Part shown: positions 17,720 to 27,060 of the stretch, piece by piece
Position numbering within the stretch: position 1 is the stretch's first letter
How the letters are laid out: every line of letters begins with the position of its first letter
Origin: JANQPX01 sp039197065
GTDB taxonomy: Bacteria > Pseudomonadota > Alphaproteobacteria > Geminicoccales > Geminicoccaceae
NCBI GenBank assembly: GCA_039197065.1
Contig: JBCCUL010000011.1
Coordinates: forward strand, 124,001-188,000
Direction of reading: 5' to 3'
Length of the DNA: 64,000 nucleotides
Notes under the pieces: model-generated
Databases searched by the model: none
Told to the model about the DNA's origin: nothing
What the model saw: only the letters and a program-made list of their open reading frames with translations
Made by a program: the position numbers and the translations under genes

Positions 17720-18256
17720 TTAGAGCAGAGGCTCGATCACGCTTCGAAGCTCTTCTTCGGTAAGGTGGGTTTTCTCCGCATCCCATTCATGGCGAAAGAC
17801 GAAAGCGGGCGCGCCATCGCGATCGAAGACGAACATGGTGGGAATCCGATCGAGATTGCCGAAGATGCGACGGGTCTCGGCATCGCCCTTGAGGATGGGA
17901 AACCGGGGATCGACATCGTCGAGAAAGGCTTCAAGCTTCGCCGGCGTCGAGAGGCCGTCGAAGGTCTCGAACACATTGACCGCGATTACTTGGAAGCCTT
18001 GGTCGCCATAGGCTTTCTGAATGGTGTTGAGGTGCGGGAATTCATATTTGCAAGGCGGACACCAGCTCGCAAAGAAGGCGACCAGCACGACGTCGCGGTG
18101 AAGCGCGCCTTCGGAAACGGCATCACCGCGAATGATCGGCAGCTTGCCGAGTATGTCTCCAAGCCCGTCACCATTCGCGGCCTCTGCTTTGCCAAGAGCC
18201 CCAAGCGAAACGCTCAGCGTGAGCAGCACTGCCATGACGATTTGCATCGATTTCAT
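17720..18256 (-). CDS. TlpA-family thiol-disulfide oxidoreductase
   Basis: A 178-aa exported thioredoxin-fold protein. It starts with a signal peptide (MKSMQIVMAVLLTLSVSLGALGKAEA cut near residue 26) and has the redox site ASWCPPCKYEFP, then the cis-proline region RIPTMFVFDRDG. TlpA/ResA proteins keep periplasmic cysteines reduced, for example in cytochrome maturation. I chose ATG 18256; a GTG five codons upstream is also open. It is the first gene of a pair with the DUF3179 gene and is divergent from cobP over a short spacer. Confidence 0.9.
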   Translation of the reverse strand: MKSMQIVMAVLLTLSVSLGALGKAEAANGDGLGDILGKLPIIRGDAVSEGALHRDVVLVAFFASWCPPCKYEFPHLNTIQKAYGDQGFQVIAVNVFETFDGLSTPAKLEAFLDDVDPRFPILKGDAETRRIFGNLDRIPTMFVFDRDGAPAFVFRHEWDAEKTHLTEEELRSVIEPLL

Positions 18257-18379
18257 GCCACCATCAAACACCGATAAGAGCTCACCGCCAAATCACAGAT
18301 CGGCGACACCGTCGCGATCAAGCGGATTTTCGCCGCATTCGATGCTTGCGCGCGCATCCAGTCCGACTAAAACCACGGA

Positions 18380-18922
18380 ATGTCCCTGGCAAACGACCAT
18401 TTCGTCCCCCTGCCCCGCCTGACGCTCGTTTTGGGCGGCGCCCGCTCGGGCAAGAGCCGTCATGCCGAGTGTCTGGTGGAGGCCAGCGGTTTGGCCCCCA
18501 TCTACATCGCCACCGCCGAAGCTCTCGATGGTGAGATGACAGCGCGCATCGAAAAGCACCAGACGCGCCGCGGCAACCACTGGCAAACCATAGAAGAGCC
18601 GCTTCGCCTCACCGAGACTCTGCGCAGCGTCAGCGCCGAGGGCCGCGCCCTCATGGTGGATTGCCTGACGCTCTGGCTGACCAATCTGATGGTCCACGAC
18701 CATGACATTGAGGTCGAGGTCGAGGGATTGATCGGCGCCCTGGATCATCTCACAGGCGCTACCGTCTTCGTCAGCAATGAGGTTGGTCAAGGCGTGATGC
18801 CGACCAATGCGATGGCGCGCGCATTCATCGATCATGCCGGTTTTTTGCATCAGCGCCTGGCGGCGAAAGCTGACCAGGTTCTCCTGATGACCGCAGGTCT
18901 GCCGCAGCAACTGAAACCCTGA
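18380..18922 (+). CDS. cobP: Adenosylcobinamide kinase / adenosylcobinamide-phosphate guanylyltransferase
   Basis: A 180-aa bifunctional enzyme of the late B12 pathway (CobP/CobU): it phosphorylates adenosylcobinamide and then forms adenosyl-GDP-cobinamide. The P-loop GGARSGKS is at residues 19-26, followed by YIATAEALDGEMTARIEKHQTRRG, which bears the histidine used for GMP transfer, and the Walker B-like LMVDCLTLWLTNL. It opens the B12 cluster; cobW starts 16 bp after its stop. I see no cobalamin riboswitch box in the 123-bp spacer before it. Confidence 0.95.
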   Translation: MSLANDHFVPLPRLTLVLGGARSGKSRHAECLVEASGLAPIYIATAEALDGEMTARIEKHQTRRGNHWQTIEEPLRLTETLRSVSAEGRALMVDCLTLWLTNLMVHDHDIEVEVEGLIGALDHLTGATVFVSNEVGQGVMPTNAMARAFIDHAGFLHQRLAAKADQVLLMTAGLPQQLKP

Positions 18923-18938
18923 AAGCAGGAGAACATCC

Positions 18939-19997
18939 TTGTCCTTTCGTTCCGCGCAGAAGATTCCCAAGACGGTGTTCACCGGCTTCCTGGGGGCTGG
19001 CAAAACCAGCCTCGTGCAAAACCTGCTGCGCCAGGCGGCGGGCCGGCGCATTGCGCTGATCGTGAACGAATTTGGCGACATCGGGGTCGATCGGGAGTTG
19101 CTGCTCGGCTGCGGCGATGACGCCTGCTCGGATGAGGACATCGTCGAGCTTGCCAATGGATGCATCTGCTGCACGGTCGCCGACGACTTCGTGCCGACGA
19201 TGGAGGCGTTGCTGGCGCGAGATCCGCTCCCCGATCATATCGTGATCGAGACATCCGGGCTTGCGCTGCCGAAGCCGCTGATCAAGGCGTTCAATTGGCC
19301 TGAGATCAAGAACCGGGTCACGGTGGATGGCGTGGTCGCCGTCGTGGATGCCGCGGCGGTGCGCGATGGGCTGTTCGCCTCGAACCCGGCGGCGGTCGAT
19401 GCGCAGCGCGCGGCCGACGAGCAGCTGGATCATGAAAGTCCGCTCGAGGAATTGTTTGAAGAACAGCTTGGCACCGCCGATCTGGTGATCGCCAACAAGG
19501 CGGATCTCGTCGCCGACGATGACTGGGCGATCATCGAAACGCGCATCGGAGAAGAGCTTCGTCCGGGCGTTCAGATCGTCCGTTCAGCGTCGGCGACCGT
19601 GCCGATCGATGTGCTGATCGGGCAGGAGGCCGCGGCTGAAGATGATCTGGATAGCCGGCATTCCCATCATGACGACGGTGAGGACCATGAGCATGACGAC
19701 TTCATGAGCTTTCACGTCGACATTCCGGCTCAGAATGATCCAGAGGCTTTCGTCGCGCATCTGCAGCAGGTCGTCATCGAGCAACGCGTGCTCCGGGTGA
19801 AGGGATTCATCGAGGTGGCGGGCAAGCCGATGCGGCTTGCGATCCAGGGTGTGGGCGATCGGCTGCAGCACTATTTCGATCGCCCCTGGAAATCGGACGA
19901 GCCGAAGGCCGGCAAGCTGGTGGTGATCGGCGAGCATGATCTCGATCAGGCATCGATCACCCAAGCGCTGACGCATTCGGCATCGCTCGCAGCTTAG
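18939..19997 (+). CDS. cobW: CobW-type GTPase metallochaperone
   Basis: A 352-aa G3E-family GTPase. It carries the P-loop TGFLGAGKTSL (residues 15-25), the metal-binding CICCTV motif near residue 83, the GTP base motif NKAD, and an acidic histidine-rich loop HSHHDDGEDHEHDD near residue 235, then the CobW C-terminal domain. CobW is thought to deliver cobalt to the CobN chelatase. The start is TTG 18939; AGGAG ends 7 nt upstream and no ATG or GTG nearby is as well placed. It lies between cobP and cobN, 22 bp before the latter. Confidence 0.95.
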   Translation: MSFRSAQKIPKTVFTGFLGAGKTSLVQNLLRQAAGRRIALIVNEFGDIGVDRELLLGCGDDACSDEDIVELANGCICCTVADDFVPTMEALLARDPLPDHIVIETSGLALPKPLIKAFNWPEIKNRVTVDGVVAVVDAAAVRDGLFASNPAAVDAQRAADEQLDHESPLEELFEEQLGTADLVIANKADLVADDDWAIIETRIGEELRPGVQIVRSASATVPIDVLIGQEAAAEDDLDSRHSHHDDGEDHEHDDFMSFHVDIPAQNDPEAFVAHLQQVVIEQRVLRVKGFIEVAGKPMRLAIQGVGDRLQHYFDRPWKSDEPKAGKLVVIGEHDLDQASITQALTHSASLAA

Positions 19998-20019
19998 GCC
20001 AACGAAGCGGACGGTCCGC

Positions 20020-23000
20020 ATGCATCTACTGAATGCGCGGCAGGCGACCACCGACGATGATGGTGAAGCCATCGACCTCGGTCAGTCGCCGGGCGACATC
20101 GTCTACATTTCGGCTGCCGATACTGAACTTCGGTCGCTCGCCGCTGCACAAGCAAGGCGCCCCGACTACGCGCCGAGCCTCAGGCTCGCGAACATGCTCA
20201 GGCTCGCCCATCCGATGTCGGTCGATCTTTATGTCGAGACGATCGTTTCTGAAGCGAAGCTGGTGGTGCTGCGCATGCTCGGAGGGCGGAGTTACTGGCC
20301 GTATGGTCTCGAGCAGATTGCTGCCGCATGCCGCTCAAAGAATATCCCGCTTGCCGTATTACCGGGCGACGATCAGCCTGATCAGGAACTGGTCAGCTGG
20401 TGCACGTTGCCGGCCGAGGCCTGTCACCGAATCTGGCAGTTCGGCGTTCACGGCGGACTCGCCAACAGCGAGGCGCTGCTTCGCTATGCGTCGACCCTTC
20501 TCGGCTCGAAGGAGGGCTGGACAGAGCCTGCTCCGCTGCTACGCGCCGGTATCTATTGGCCAGACGAGCCTTCGGTCGACCTGGAAACGCTGCGCCGGGT
20601 CCATTGGCGAAAGGATCGATCCAAGGCCGCCATCGTCTTCTATCGCGCTCTGTTTCAGGCCACCGATCTGGATGTCATCGACGCGCTCATCGACGCTCTT
20701 GATCACGCTGGGCTCGATGTGCTGCCGCTTTATGTCACCAGCCTGAAGGACAAGAGCGTCGCTTCCCTCGTCGCCGAGCTTCTGGACGAGGCGGAGGCCT
20801 CGGTCGTCCTGAATGCGACGGGCTTCGCCATTTCCAACCCTGACCAGCCGATGCAGACACCGCTTGAGGGCGATGATCGCATCGTCCTGCAGATGGTGTT
20901 TTCGGGCGGCAGCGAAGCAGCCTGGAGAGAAGGTCTAAACGGCCTCTCGGCGCGGGATCTCGCTATGAACGTCGTCCTTCCGGAAGTTGACGGACGGGTG
21001 CTGAGCCGTGCGGTCGCCTTCAAGGCAAAGCAGCGTTTCGATGAACGCAGCGAGATCGACGTTATCGGACTCAAGCCGGTTCACGATCGCATCCGCTATA
21101 CGGCCGAACTCGCCCGTAGCTGGGCTGATTTACGTAACGTCCAGGTTGAGAAACGCAAAATTGCGATCATCCTCGCGAATTACCCAAATCAGGATGGCCG
21201 CTTGGCTAACGGCGTCGGACTGGATACGCCGGAGAGCGCCGCCGGCGTTCTCGACGCACTGCGATCGGCCGGATATGTGCTCGGATCCTGGGAAGGTGAT
21301 GGACAGGCGCTTGTGGACAAACTGCGATCTGGTGTCACGAACAATCGCCGCAAATACCAGCAAAAATCGTCAAAAATCACACTTTCTATTGGGGAATATT
21401 TACGTTTTTATAATGCCTTACCGGCGTCTCTGCAGAATCAAATCGAAGAACGGTGGGGCCCGCCGGAGAAAGATCCACAGCTCTTCCACAGCGTCTTCAA
21501 ACTTGCTTTGTTGCAGTTTGGCAACATTGTCGTAGGCATTCAACCAGCGCGCGGCTACAACATCGATCCGGTCACCAGCTACCATGATCCGGACCTTGTA
21601 CCGCCCCACCATTATTTCGCCTTTTACGCGTGGATGCGCCAGAGCTTCGGTGTTCACGCGATCATTCACCTCGGCAAGCACGGCAATCTTGAATGGCTGC
21701 CCGGCAAGGCGCTTGCCCTGTCCGAGACATGTTTTCCGGAGGCGGTGCTCGGCCCCCTGCCCCACCTCTATCCATTCATCGTCAATGATCCAGGTGAGGG
21801 ATCTCAGGCCAAGCGACGGACATCGGCCGTCATCATCGATCATCTGACCCCGGCGATGACCCGCGCCGACAGTTATGGGCCCTATGCCGAGCTGGAAGGA
21901 TTGGTCGACGAGTATTATCAGGCTGCCGGTGTCGACAAGCGGCGGATGAACTATCTCCGGGGCGAGATCCTGGCGGAGAGCCGACGGCTGGGCCTGGACA
22001 AGGATCTGGGCGTCAGGCGCGATGATCCTGATGACGCGCTCGCCAAGCTCGACAACCATCTCTGCGAAATCAAGGAACTGCAGATCCGGGACGGGCTGCA
22101 TATCCTGGGGCGAGCGCCCGAGGGCGATCAGCTGATCGATCTCCTGGTGGCTCTGGTGCGCGTGCCGCGCGGCGACGGTAGAGGTGGCGACGCTTCGATC
22201 CTGCGGGCGCTCGCAACGGATCTCAAGCTTGGCAAGACGGACCCCTTGGACTGCGACTTCTCGGATCCCTGGCAAGGTCCGAGGCCAGAAGCTCTGACAA
22301 GTCTAATGGGCACCGGCGGCACCACATGGCGGAGTGCTGGGGATACGGTTGAGCGGCTGGAGCTTCTGGCGCGCGCGCTGGTGAACGGTGAGGAAGAGGC
22401 CGAGCCCGCCTGGACGTCGACTCGGCTGGTCCTTCGGGAGATCGAGACGCGGATCAGGCCGATGATCGAAGCGAGCGGTCGTCTGGAGATCCAGAACCTC
22501 CTGGCCGGCCTGGACGGCCGCTTCGTCAAGCCAGGTGCTTCCGGCGCGCCGACCCGCGGTCGGCTGGACGTCCTGCCGACCGGCCGAAATTTTTTCTCGG
22601 TGGACAGCCGTGCTGTCCCGACCCCGGCGGCCTGGTTTCTCGGTCGGAGATCGGCCGAGATGCTGATCGAACGCTATCTCCAGGATGAAGGCGACTGGCC
22701 GAAGTCGGTGGTGCTGTCCGCCTGGGGCACCGCGAACATGCGTACGGGCGGCGATGACATCGCGCAGGCGCTGGCGTTGATCGGTGCGCAGCCTGTCTGG
22801 GATCAGGCATCGCATCGGGTCACCGGGATCGAGGTGGTGCCGGTCGACCTCCTGGATCGGCCGAGGGTCGATGTGACGCTGCGCATCTCCGGCTTTTTCC
22901 GCGATGCCTTTCCGGCGCAGATCGACCTGTTCGATCGGGCCGTTCGCGAGGTCGCGGCGATGGATGAGCCCGCTCATCTCAATCCGATAAGGGCAAAGGT

Positions 23001-23781
23001 TCAGGCGGACCAGGCGCAGTTCGAAGCCGAGGGACATGATCAGGCGGATGCTGCCCGCCGAGCAAGCTACCGCGTCTTCGGCTCCAAGCCTGGAGCTTAC
23101 GGCGCCGGTCTCCAGGCCTTGATCGACGAACGCGGCTGGGAAACGGACGAGGATCTCGCCAAAGCCTATATCGCCTGGGGTGGCTATGCCTATGGTTCAA
23201 AGGCGGCGGGCAAGGCAGAGCACAGTCTGTTCGAGCGGCGCCTTGGAGCCGTCGAGCTCGTCCTCCATAACCAGGACAATCGCGAACACGACATCCTCGA
23301 CAGCGATGACTACTATCAGTTCGAGGGTGGCGTTGCGGCGACCATCAGGCATCTCTCCGGTGAACAGCCGACGATCTACCACAACGACCACTCCCGGCCC
23401 GAAAGTCCGCGCATCCGCACGCTTAAGGAAGAGATCGGGCGCGTGGTCAGAGGACGCGCTGCCAATCCCAAATGGCTAAAAGGCTTGATGCGCCATGGCT
23501 ACAAGGGGGCATTCGAGATTGCGGCGACCGTCGATTATCTCTTTGCGTTCGCTGCGACGGCTGGCGTGGTCGAGGATCATCACTTCGATGCGCTGTACGA
23601 CGCGTACCTCGTCGATGATCAGGTTCGAGACTTTATTGAGCGGCATAACCCTGATGCACTGGATGAGATCGCGCGGCGCTTTCAAGAAGCGATCGAGCGC
23701 GGTCTTTGGCGACCGAAGGCGAATGACGTGATCGATCGGCTGGCGTCGATCCGTGCAGAAAAGTTCCGGAGCCCTCTCTAA
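20020..23781 (+). CDS. cobN: Cobaltochelatase subunit CobN
   Basis: A 1253-aa large subunit of the ATP-dependent aerobic cobaltochelatase, which inserts cobalt into hydrogenobyrinic acid a,c-diamide with CobS and CobT. Motifs of the CobN/magnesium-chelatase family are clear: HLGKHGNLEWLPGK, the Y-Y/DPGEGSQAKRRTSAVIIDHLTPAMTRA stretch, and the C-terminal DYLFAFAATAGVVEDHHFDALYDAYL. The length matches family members (about 1250-1275). cobS and cobT are not in the window. A short AT-rich stretch near 21350-21420 stands out in codon use, but the reading frame and family similarity continue through it. Confidence 0.96.
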   Translation: MHLLNARQATTDDDGEAIDLGQSPGDIVYISAADTELRSLAAAQARRPDYAPSLRLANMLRLAHPMSVDLYVETIVSEAKLVVLRMLGGRSYWPYGLEQIAAACRSKNIPLAVLPGDDQPDQELVSWCTLPAEACHRIWQFGVHGGLANSEALLRYASTLLGSKEGWTEPAPLLRAGIYWPDEPSVDLETLRRVHWRKDRSKAAIVFYRALFQATDLDVIDALIDALDHAGLDVLPLYVTSLKDKSVASLVAELLDEAEASVVLNATGFAISNPDQPMQTPLEGDDRIVLQMVFSGGSEAAWREGLNGLSARDLAMNVVLPEVDGRVLSRAVAFKAKQRFDERSEIDVIGLKPVHDRIRYTAELARSWADLRNVQVEKRKIAIILANYPNQDGRLANGVGLDTPESAAGVLDALRSAGYVLGSWEGDGQALVDKLRSGVTNNRRKYQQKSSKITLSIGEYLRFYNALPASLQNQIEERWGPPEKDPQLFHSVFKLALLQFGNIVVGIQPARGYNIDPVTSYHDPDLVPPHHYFAFYAWMRQSFGVHAIIHLGKHGNLEWLPGKALALSETCFPEAVLGPLPHLYPFIVNDPGEGSQAKRRTSAVIIDHLTPAMTRADSYGPYAELEGLVDEYYQAAGVDKRRMNYLRGEILAESRRLGLDKDLGVRRDDPDDALAKLDNHLCEIKELQIRDGLHILGRAPEGDQLIDLLVALVRVPRGDGRGGDASILRALATDLKLGKTDPLDCDFSDPWQGPRPEALTSLMGTGGTTWRSAGDTVERLELLARALVNGEEEAEPAWTSTRLVLREIETRIRPMIEASGRLEIQNLLAGLDGRFVKPGASGAPTRGRLDVLPTGRNFFSVDSRAVPTPAAWFLGRRSAEMLIERYLQDEGDWPKSVVLSAWGTANMRTGGDDIAQALALIGAQPVWDQASHRVTGIEVVPVDLLDRPRVDVTLRISGFFRDAFPAQIDLFDRAVREVAAMDEPAHLNPIRAKVQADQAQFEAEGHDQADAARRASYRVFGSKPGAYGAGLQALIDERGWETDEDLAKAYIAWGGYAYGSKAAGKAEHSLFERRLGAVELVLHNQDNREHDILDSDDYYQFEGGVAATIRHLSGEQPTIYHNDHSRPESPRIRTLKEEIGRVVRGRAANPKWLKGLMRHGYKGAFEIAATVDYLFAFAATAGVVEDHHFDALYDAYLVDDQVRDFIERHNPDALDEIARRFQEAIERGLWRPKANDVIDRLASIRAEKFRSPL

Positions 23782-23867
23782 TGGCGTATCGGCGAGAATC
23801 CGCTCTTGAACCGCGGCGGCAGAAAGCGTTAGCTCCGAACCAGCCGGACGGAGGACAGAAACGATGA
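23781..23867 (+). CDS. Candidate 28-aa ORF bridging cobN and cobO
   Basis: A short frame starts at ATG 23781, whose A is the last base of the cobN stop (TAATG), and ends at TGA 23865-23867, which overlaps the cobO start as ATGA. GGAG lies 9 nt upstream within the last cobN codons. The peptide (starting MAYRRESALEPRRQK) is basic, with many arginines and lysines, and has no membrane segment. It could relay translation from cobN to cobO, or encode a small protein. I recognise no family. The double overlap may be chance, since the cobO ribosome binding site GGAGG lies within the frame and would work alone. Confidence 0.35.
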   Translation: MAYRRESALEPRRQKALAPNQPDGGQKR

Positions 23868-24478
23868 CCAGCACGGACACCGACATCAATCAGGCCCACC
23901 GCGAAAAGATGGCCAAGATCAAGGCGGTCAAAGACAAAATCTATGCGTCAAAGACCAAGGAGAAAGGTCTTCTGATCGTTCATACCGGCACCGGCAAGGG
24001 TAAAAGCACGGCAGCCTTCGGCCTGGTGATGCGGACGCTTGGACATGGTCTCAATGTGGGCGTCGTCCAGTTCGTCAAAGGCAGGCGCGAGACCGGCGAG
24101 CGGCAGATCCTCGAAAAGTTTCAGGATCAGGTCACGGTCAAGGTGATGGGTGAGGGTTTCACTTGGGAGACGCAGGACCGCGAGCGCGATATCGAAGCGG
24201 CGAACGCAGCCTGGGACGAGGCCGTTCAGATGATGGCTGATCCCAAGCTGCACCTGGTGGTCATGGACGAGCTGAACATCGTGCTCCGAAAGGATTATCT
24301 CGATATCGATCAGGTGGTCGAAGGCCTGCTTGCCAAGCGGCCGGATCTGCATGTCGTCGTTACCGGCCGCAACGCCAAGCCCGAGCTGATCGAGGCGGCG
24401 GACCTGGTCACCGAGATGACGCTGGTCAAGCACCCCTTCCGCGACGGCGTCAAAGCCCAGCTCGGCATTGAATTCTAG
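23864..24478 (+). CDS. cobO: Cob(I)yrinic acid a,c-diamide adenosyltransferase
   Basis: A 204-aa corrinoid adenosyltransferase of the CobA/BtuR/CobO family, attaching the 5'-deoxyadenosyl group of ATP to reduced corrinoid. The P-loop is HTGTGKGKSTAAFG (near residue 42) and VVMDELNIVL is the Walker B region. The N-terminal extension is rich in lysine and fits CobO rather than PduO. A strong GGAGG lies 9 nt upstream of the ATG. It follows cobN and precedes cobQ in the usual rhizobial order. Confidence 0.95.
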   Translation: MTSTDTDINQAHREKMAKIKAVKDKIYASKTKEKGLLIVHTGTGKGKSTAAFGLVMRTLGHGLNVGVVQFVKGRRETGERQILEKFQDQVTVKVMGEGFTWETQDRERDIEAANAAWDEAVQMMADPKLHLVVMDELNIVLRKDYLDIDQVVEGLLAKRPDLHVVVTGRNAKPELIEAADLVTEMTLVKHPFRDGVKAQLGIEF

Positions 24479-24532
24479 TCGTGCGACGACCTCGTTGACT
24501 TGCTTGACACTCGCCCCCAACGATTGGGACAC

Positions 24533-26017
24533 ATGATGAAGCGGACAGCCTCGCTCATGCTGCAGGGGACGGGGTCGAATGTGGGAAAGTCGCTTCTGGT
24601 CGCGGGGCTTTGTCGCCTTTTTCGTAACCGCGGCATCGTAGTGACGCCGTTTAAGCCGCAGAACATGAGCAACAATGCGGCGGTGACGGCGGATGGCGGC
24701 GAGATCGGCCGGGCGCAGGCGCTACAGGCAAAGGCGGCAGGCGTACCGCTTTCCGTGCATATGAACCCGGTGCTTTTGAAGCCGCAGACTGAGATCGGCG
24801 CGCAGGTCGTGGTGCAGGGCAAGGTGTTCGGAGCCTGCAAGGCCAAGGACTATCATGCGCTGAAGCCGAGGTTGATGAAGTATGTTCTCGAAAGCTATCA
24901 GAAACTCTCGGTGACGAGCGATCTCGTCTTAGTGGAGGGGGCTGGTAGTCCGGCGGAGGTTAATTTGCGCGATGGCGATATCGCCAATATGGGCTTCGCC
25001 GAGGCAGCGGATCTGCCGGTGGTGCTGGTTGGCGACATCGACCGCGGGGGTGTGATCGCATCCCTGGTCGGCACCTATGAGCTGCTGGAGCCTTTTGAAC
25101 GAGAACGTCTCAGGGGCTACATCGTCAACAAGTTTCGAGGCGATCCCTCCCTCTTCGATAACGCCCATCCGATCATCGAAGGGCGAAGCGGCATGCGGCC
25201 GCTGGGCGTCCTGCCCTGGTTTTCGGAAGCTCGCCGCCTGCCGGCGGAGGACATTCTTGACCTCGAGGAACAAACAAACGGCCAAGCCGCCATCAAGGTG
25301 GTGGTGCCGAAATGGCCGAGGCTCTCAAATTTCGATGATCTCGATCCGCTGACGGCCGAGCCTGATGTCGCCGTTCAATTCGTGGCTCCTGGCGAACCAC
25401 TTCCTGGCGACGCCGATCTGGTGATCCTTCCGGGTTCCAAAGCGACACTCCTTGATATGAAGGCCTTTCGAGAAAACGGCTGGGATGTCGATTTGCATGC
25501 GCATATCCGGCGCGGCGGGATGGTGCTCGGTCTTTGTGGCGGCTTTCAGATGCTAGGGCGACGGATCAGCGACCCTGAAGGTATTGAAGGCCAACCCGAC
25601 GACGCCGAGGGTCTTGGTTGGCTGGAAATCGAGACCGTTCTCACGGGTGAAAAAACGCTCATGGAAACCGAAGGCATCGCTTGCGAAAGCGGGCTATCGG
25701 TCAACGGCTATGAAATGCATGTCGGACGAAGCGAGGGGCCAGAGCTCGATCGTCCGTTCCTCGAGCTTCGTGGCCGGCCGGAGGGTGCTGTATCCCGGGA
25801 CGGCCGGATCATCGGATGCTATGTGCACGGCCTCTTCGCCAATGATGCGTTTCGTGATGATTTCCTTAAGCGGATCCGAGCGCGCGAAGCATCGGCCATC
25901 GCCTATGAGGAGCAGGTCGAGGAGACCCTGGACCTTCTCGCTGACCATCTGGAACGTCATCTCGATATCGACGCCATGATGACGATCGCCGGTCTTGGAG
26001 AGCACCGGCTAAGTTAG
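24533..26017 (+). CDS. cobQ: Cobyric acid synthase (glutamine-hydrolysing)
   Basis: A 494-aa amidotransferase that amidates the b, d, e and g side chains of adenosylcobyrinic acid a,c-diamide. The N-terminal half has QGTGSNVGKSLLVAGLCR and FKPQNMSNNA; the C-terminal glutaminase domain has the nucleophile cysteine in LGLCGGFQMLG and the histidine in GCYVHGLF. The open frame begins at TTG 24500, but family proteins start just before the LMLQGTGSNVGKS motif, so ATG 24533 or the adjacent ATG 24536 is preferred. Its 3' end overlaps the convergent cobD by 9 bp. Confidence 0.95.
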   Translation: MMKRTASLMLQGTGSNVGKSLLVAGLCRLFRNRGIVVTPFKPQNMSNNAAVTADGGEIGRAQALQAKAAGVPLSVHMNPVLLKPQTEIGAQVVVQGKVFGACKAKDYHALKPRLMKYVLESYQKLSVTSDLVLVEGAGSPAEVNLRDGDIANMGFAEAADLPVVLVGDIDRGGVIASLVGTYELLEPFERERLRGYIVNKFRGDPSLFDNAHPIIEGRSGMRPLGVLPWFSEARRLPAEDILDLEEQTNGQAAIKVVVPKWPRLSNFDDLDPLTAEPDVAVQFVAPGEPLPGDADLVILPGSKATLLDMKAFRENGWDVDLHAHIRRGGMVLGLCGGFQMLGRRISDPEGIEGQPDDAEGLGWLEIETVLTGEKTLMETEGIACESGLSVNGYEMHVGRSEGPELDRPFLELRGRPEGAVSRDGRIIGCYVHGLFANDAFRDDFLKRIRAREASAIAYEEQVEETLDLLADHLERHLDIDAMMTIAGLGEHRLS

Positions 26018-26977
26018 CAGCACGGCGAGAAGAATGAAGCCGGTCATGACACCGGATGACCACCAAAAGAGGCGAAGGGCTCGATTGATGTCGTTTGAGG
26101 TGAGGTCGGGATTGCCGGCGCCGATCCAAGGATCTTCGGTGAGTTCGCCCTCATAGGAACGCGGACCTGAAAGACGAATATCGAGAGCGCCGGCTATGGC
26201 GGCTTCCGGCCATCCGCCATTGGGGGAACGATGCCACTGCGCGTCTCGATTGATCGTCTTCCAGGCATCGACGCAGGACGCCCCCGGCATAAGGCGGGCC
26301 GCCACTGTGATCAACAGCGCCGAGATTCGAGCCGGCAACCAGTTCACCGCGTCATCGAGCAGAGCAGCGAAGCGACCGAAATGCAGGTAGCGCTCCGACT
26401 TATGGCCAATCATGCTGTCGGCGGTGTTGATGGCCTTGTAAGCGAGGATGCCGGGCAGCCCGAGGACGAAGGCGTAGAAGGCAGGCGCCACCACGCCATC
26501 GGAGAAATTCTCGGCAAGCGATTCGATTGACGCCCTTGCAACGCCATGCTCATCAAGCTGTTGGGGATCGCGACCGACGATATGTGCAACAGCCTCACGG
26601 CCCTCGTGAAGGCCTTCGTTCAAGCCTTCACCAACAGCGCGCACGTGATCGGCGAGGCTGGTTTGGGCGAGCAGCGTGCTCATCAGAACAGCGAGAATGA
26701 TCCAGCCGAAGGGCAAAAGCAGACAAAGCCATTGAATCAAAAGGCCAAACACGAGGCTTCCTAGGACCAGAACGAGCGTCGTCATTCTGCCGCGCTCGAA
26801 CAGGGAATGGGCCGTTGCAGCCTGACCAAACGACCACTTTTCCAGATCTGCGATCACACCGCCCATGATCTCCACAGGATGTGGCACGTAACGATAGAGC
26901 CAACCGGGGTCACCGATCAGCCGGTCGATGATCAGTGCGAGAAGCAGAGCCTGAGCGATACCTTCCAGCAGAAACAA
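26009..26977 (-). CDS. cobD: Adenosylcobinamide-phosphate synthase (CobD/CbiB)
   Basis: A 322-aa inner-membrane protein that attaches (R)-1-amino-2-propanol or its phosphate to adenosylcobyric acid. Family landmarks are DRLIGDPGWLYRYVPHPVEIMG at the N terminus, RDPQQLDEHGVARASIESLAENFSDGVVAP, and YKAINTADSMIGHKSERY. Several hydrophobic segments span the chain. It is on the opposite strand to the rest of the cluster and shares 9 bp with the end of cobQ. It is divergent from cbiX over about 160 bp. CobC, the partner decarboxylase, is not in the window. Confidence 0.95.
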   Translation of the reverse strand: MFLLEGIAQALLLALIIDRLIGDPGWLYRYVPHPVEIMGGVIADLEKWSFGQAATAHSLFERGRMTTLVLVLGSLVFGLLIQWLCLLLPFGWIILAVLMSTLLAQTSLADHVRAVGEGLNEGLHEGREAVAHIVGRDPQQLDEHGVARASIESLAENFSDGVVAPAFYAFVLGLPGILAYKAINTADSMIGHKSERYLHFGRFAALLDDAVNWLPARISALLITVAARLMPGASCVDAWKTINRDAQWHRSPNGGWPEAAIAGALDIRLSGPRSYEGELTEDPWIGAGNPDLTSNDINRALRLFWWSSGVMTGFILLAVLLT

Positions 26978-27060
26978 TGCCGTTCAACCCAAAGAAACGG
27001 TCGGGCGCACGTCTAAGCACCTTTGATTGATAACATTTGCGACAAACCATCGCTTGTTCA

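Noticed and set aside
18272..18379. Cobalamin riboswitch before cobP
   Set aside because: I looked here and in the cobD-cbiX spacer for a B12-box and found no convincing match.
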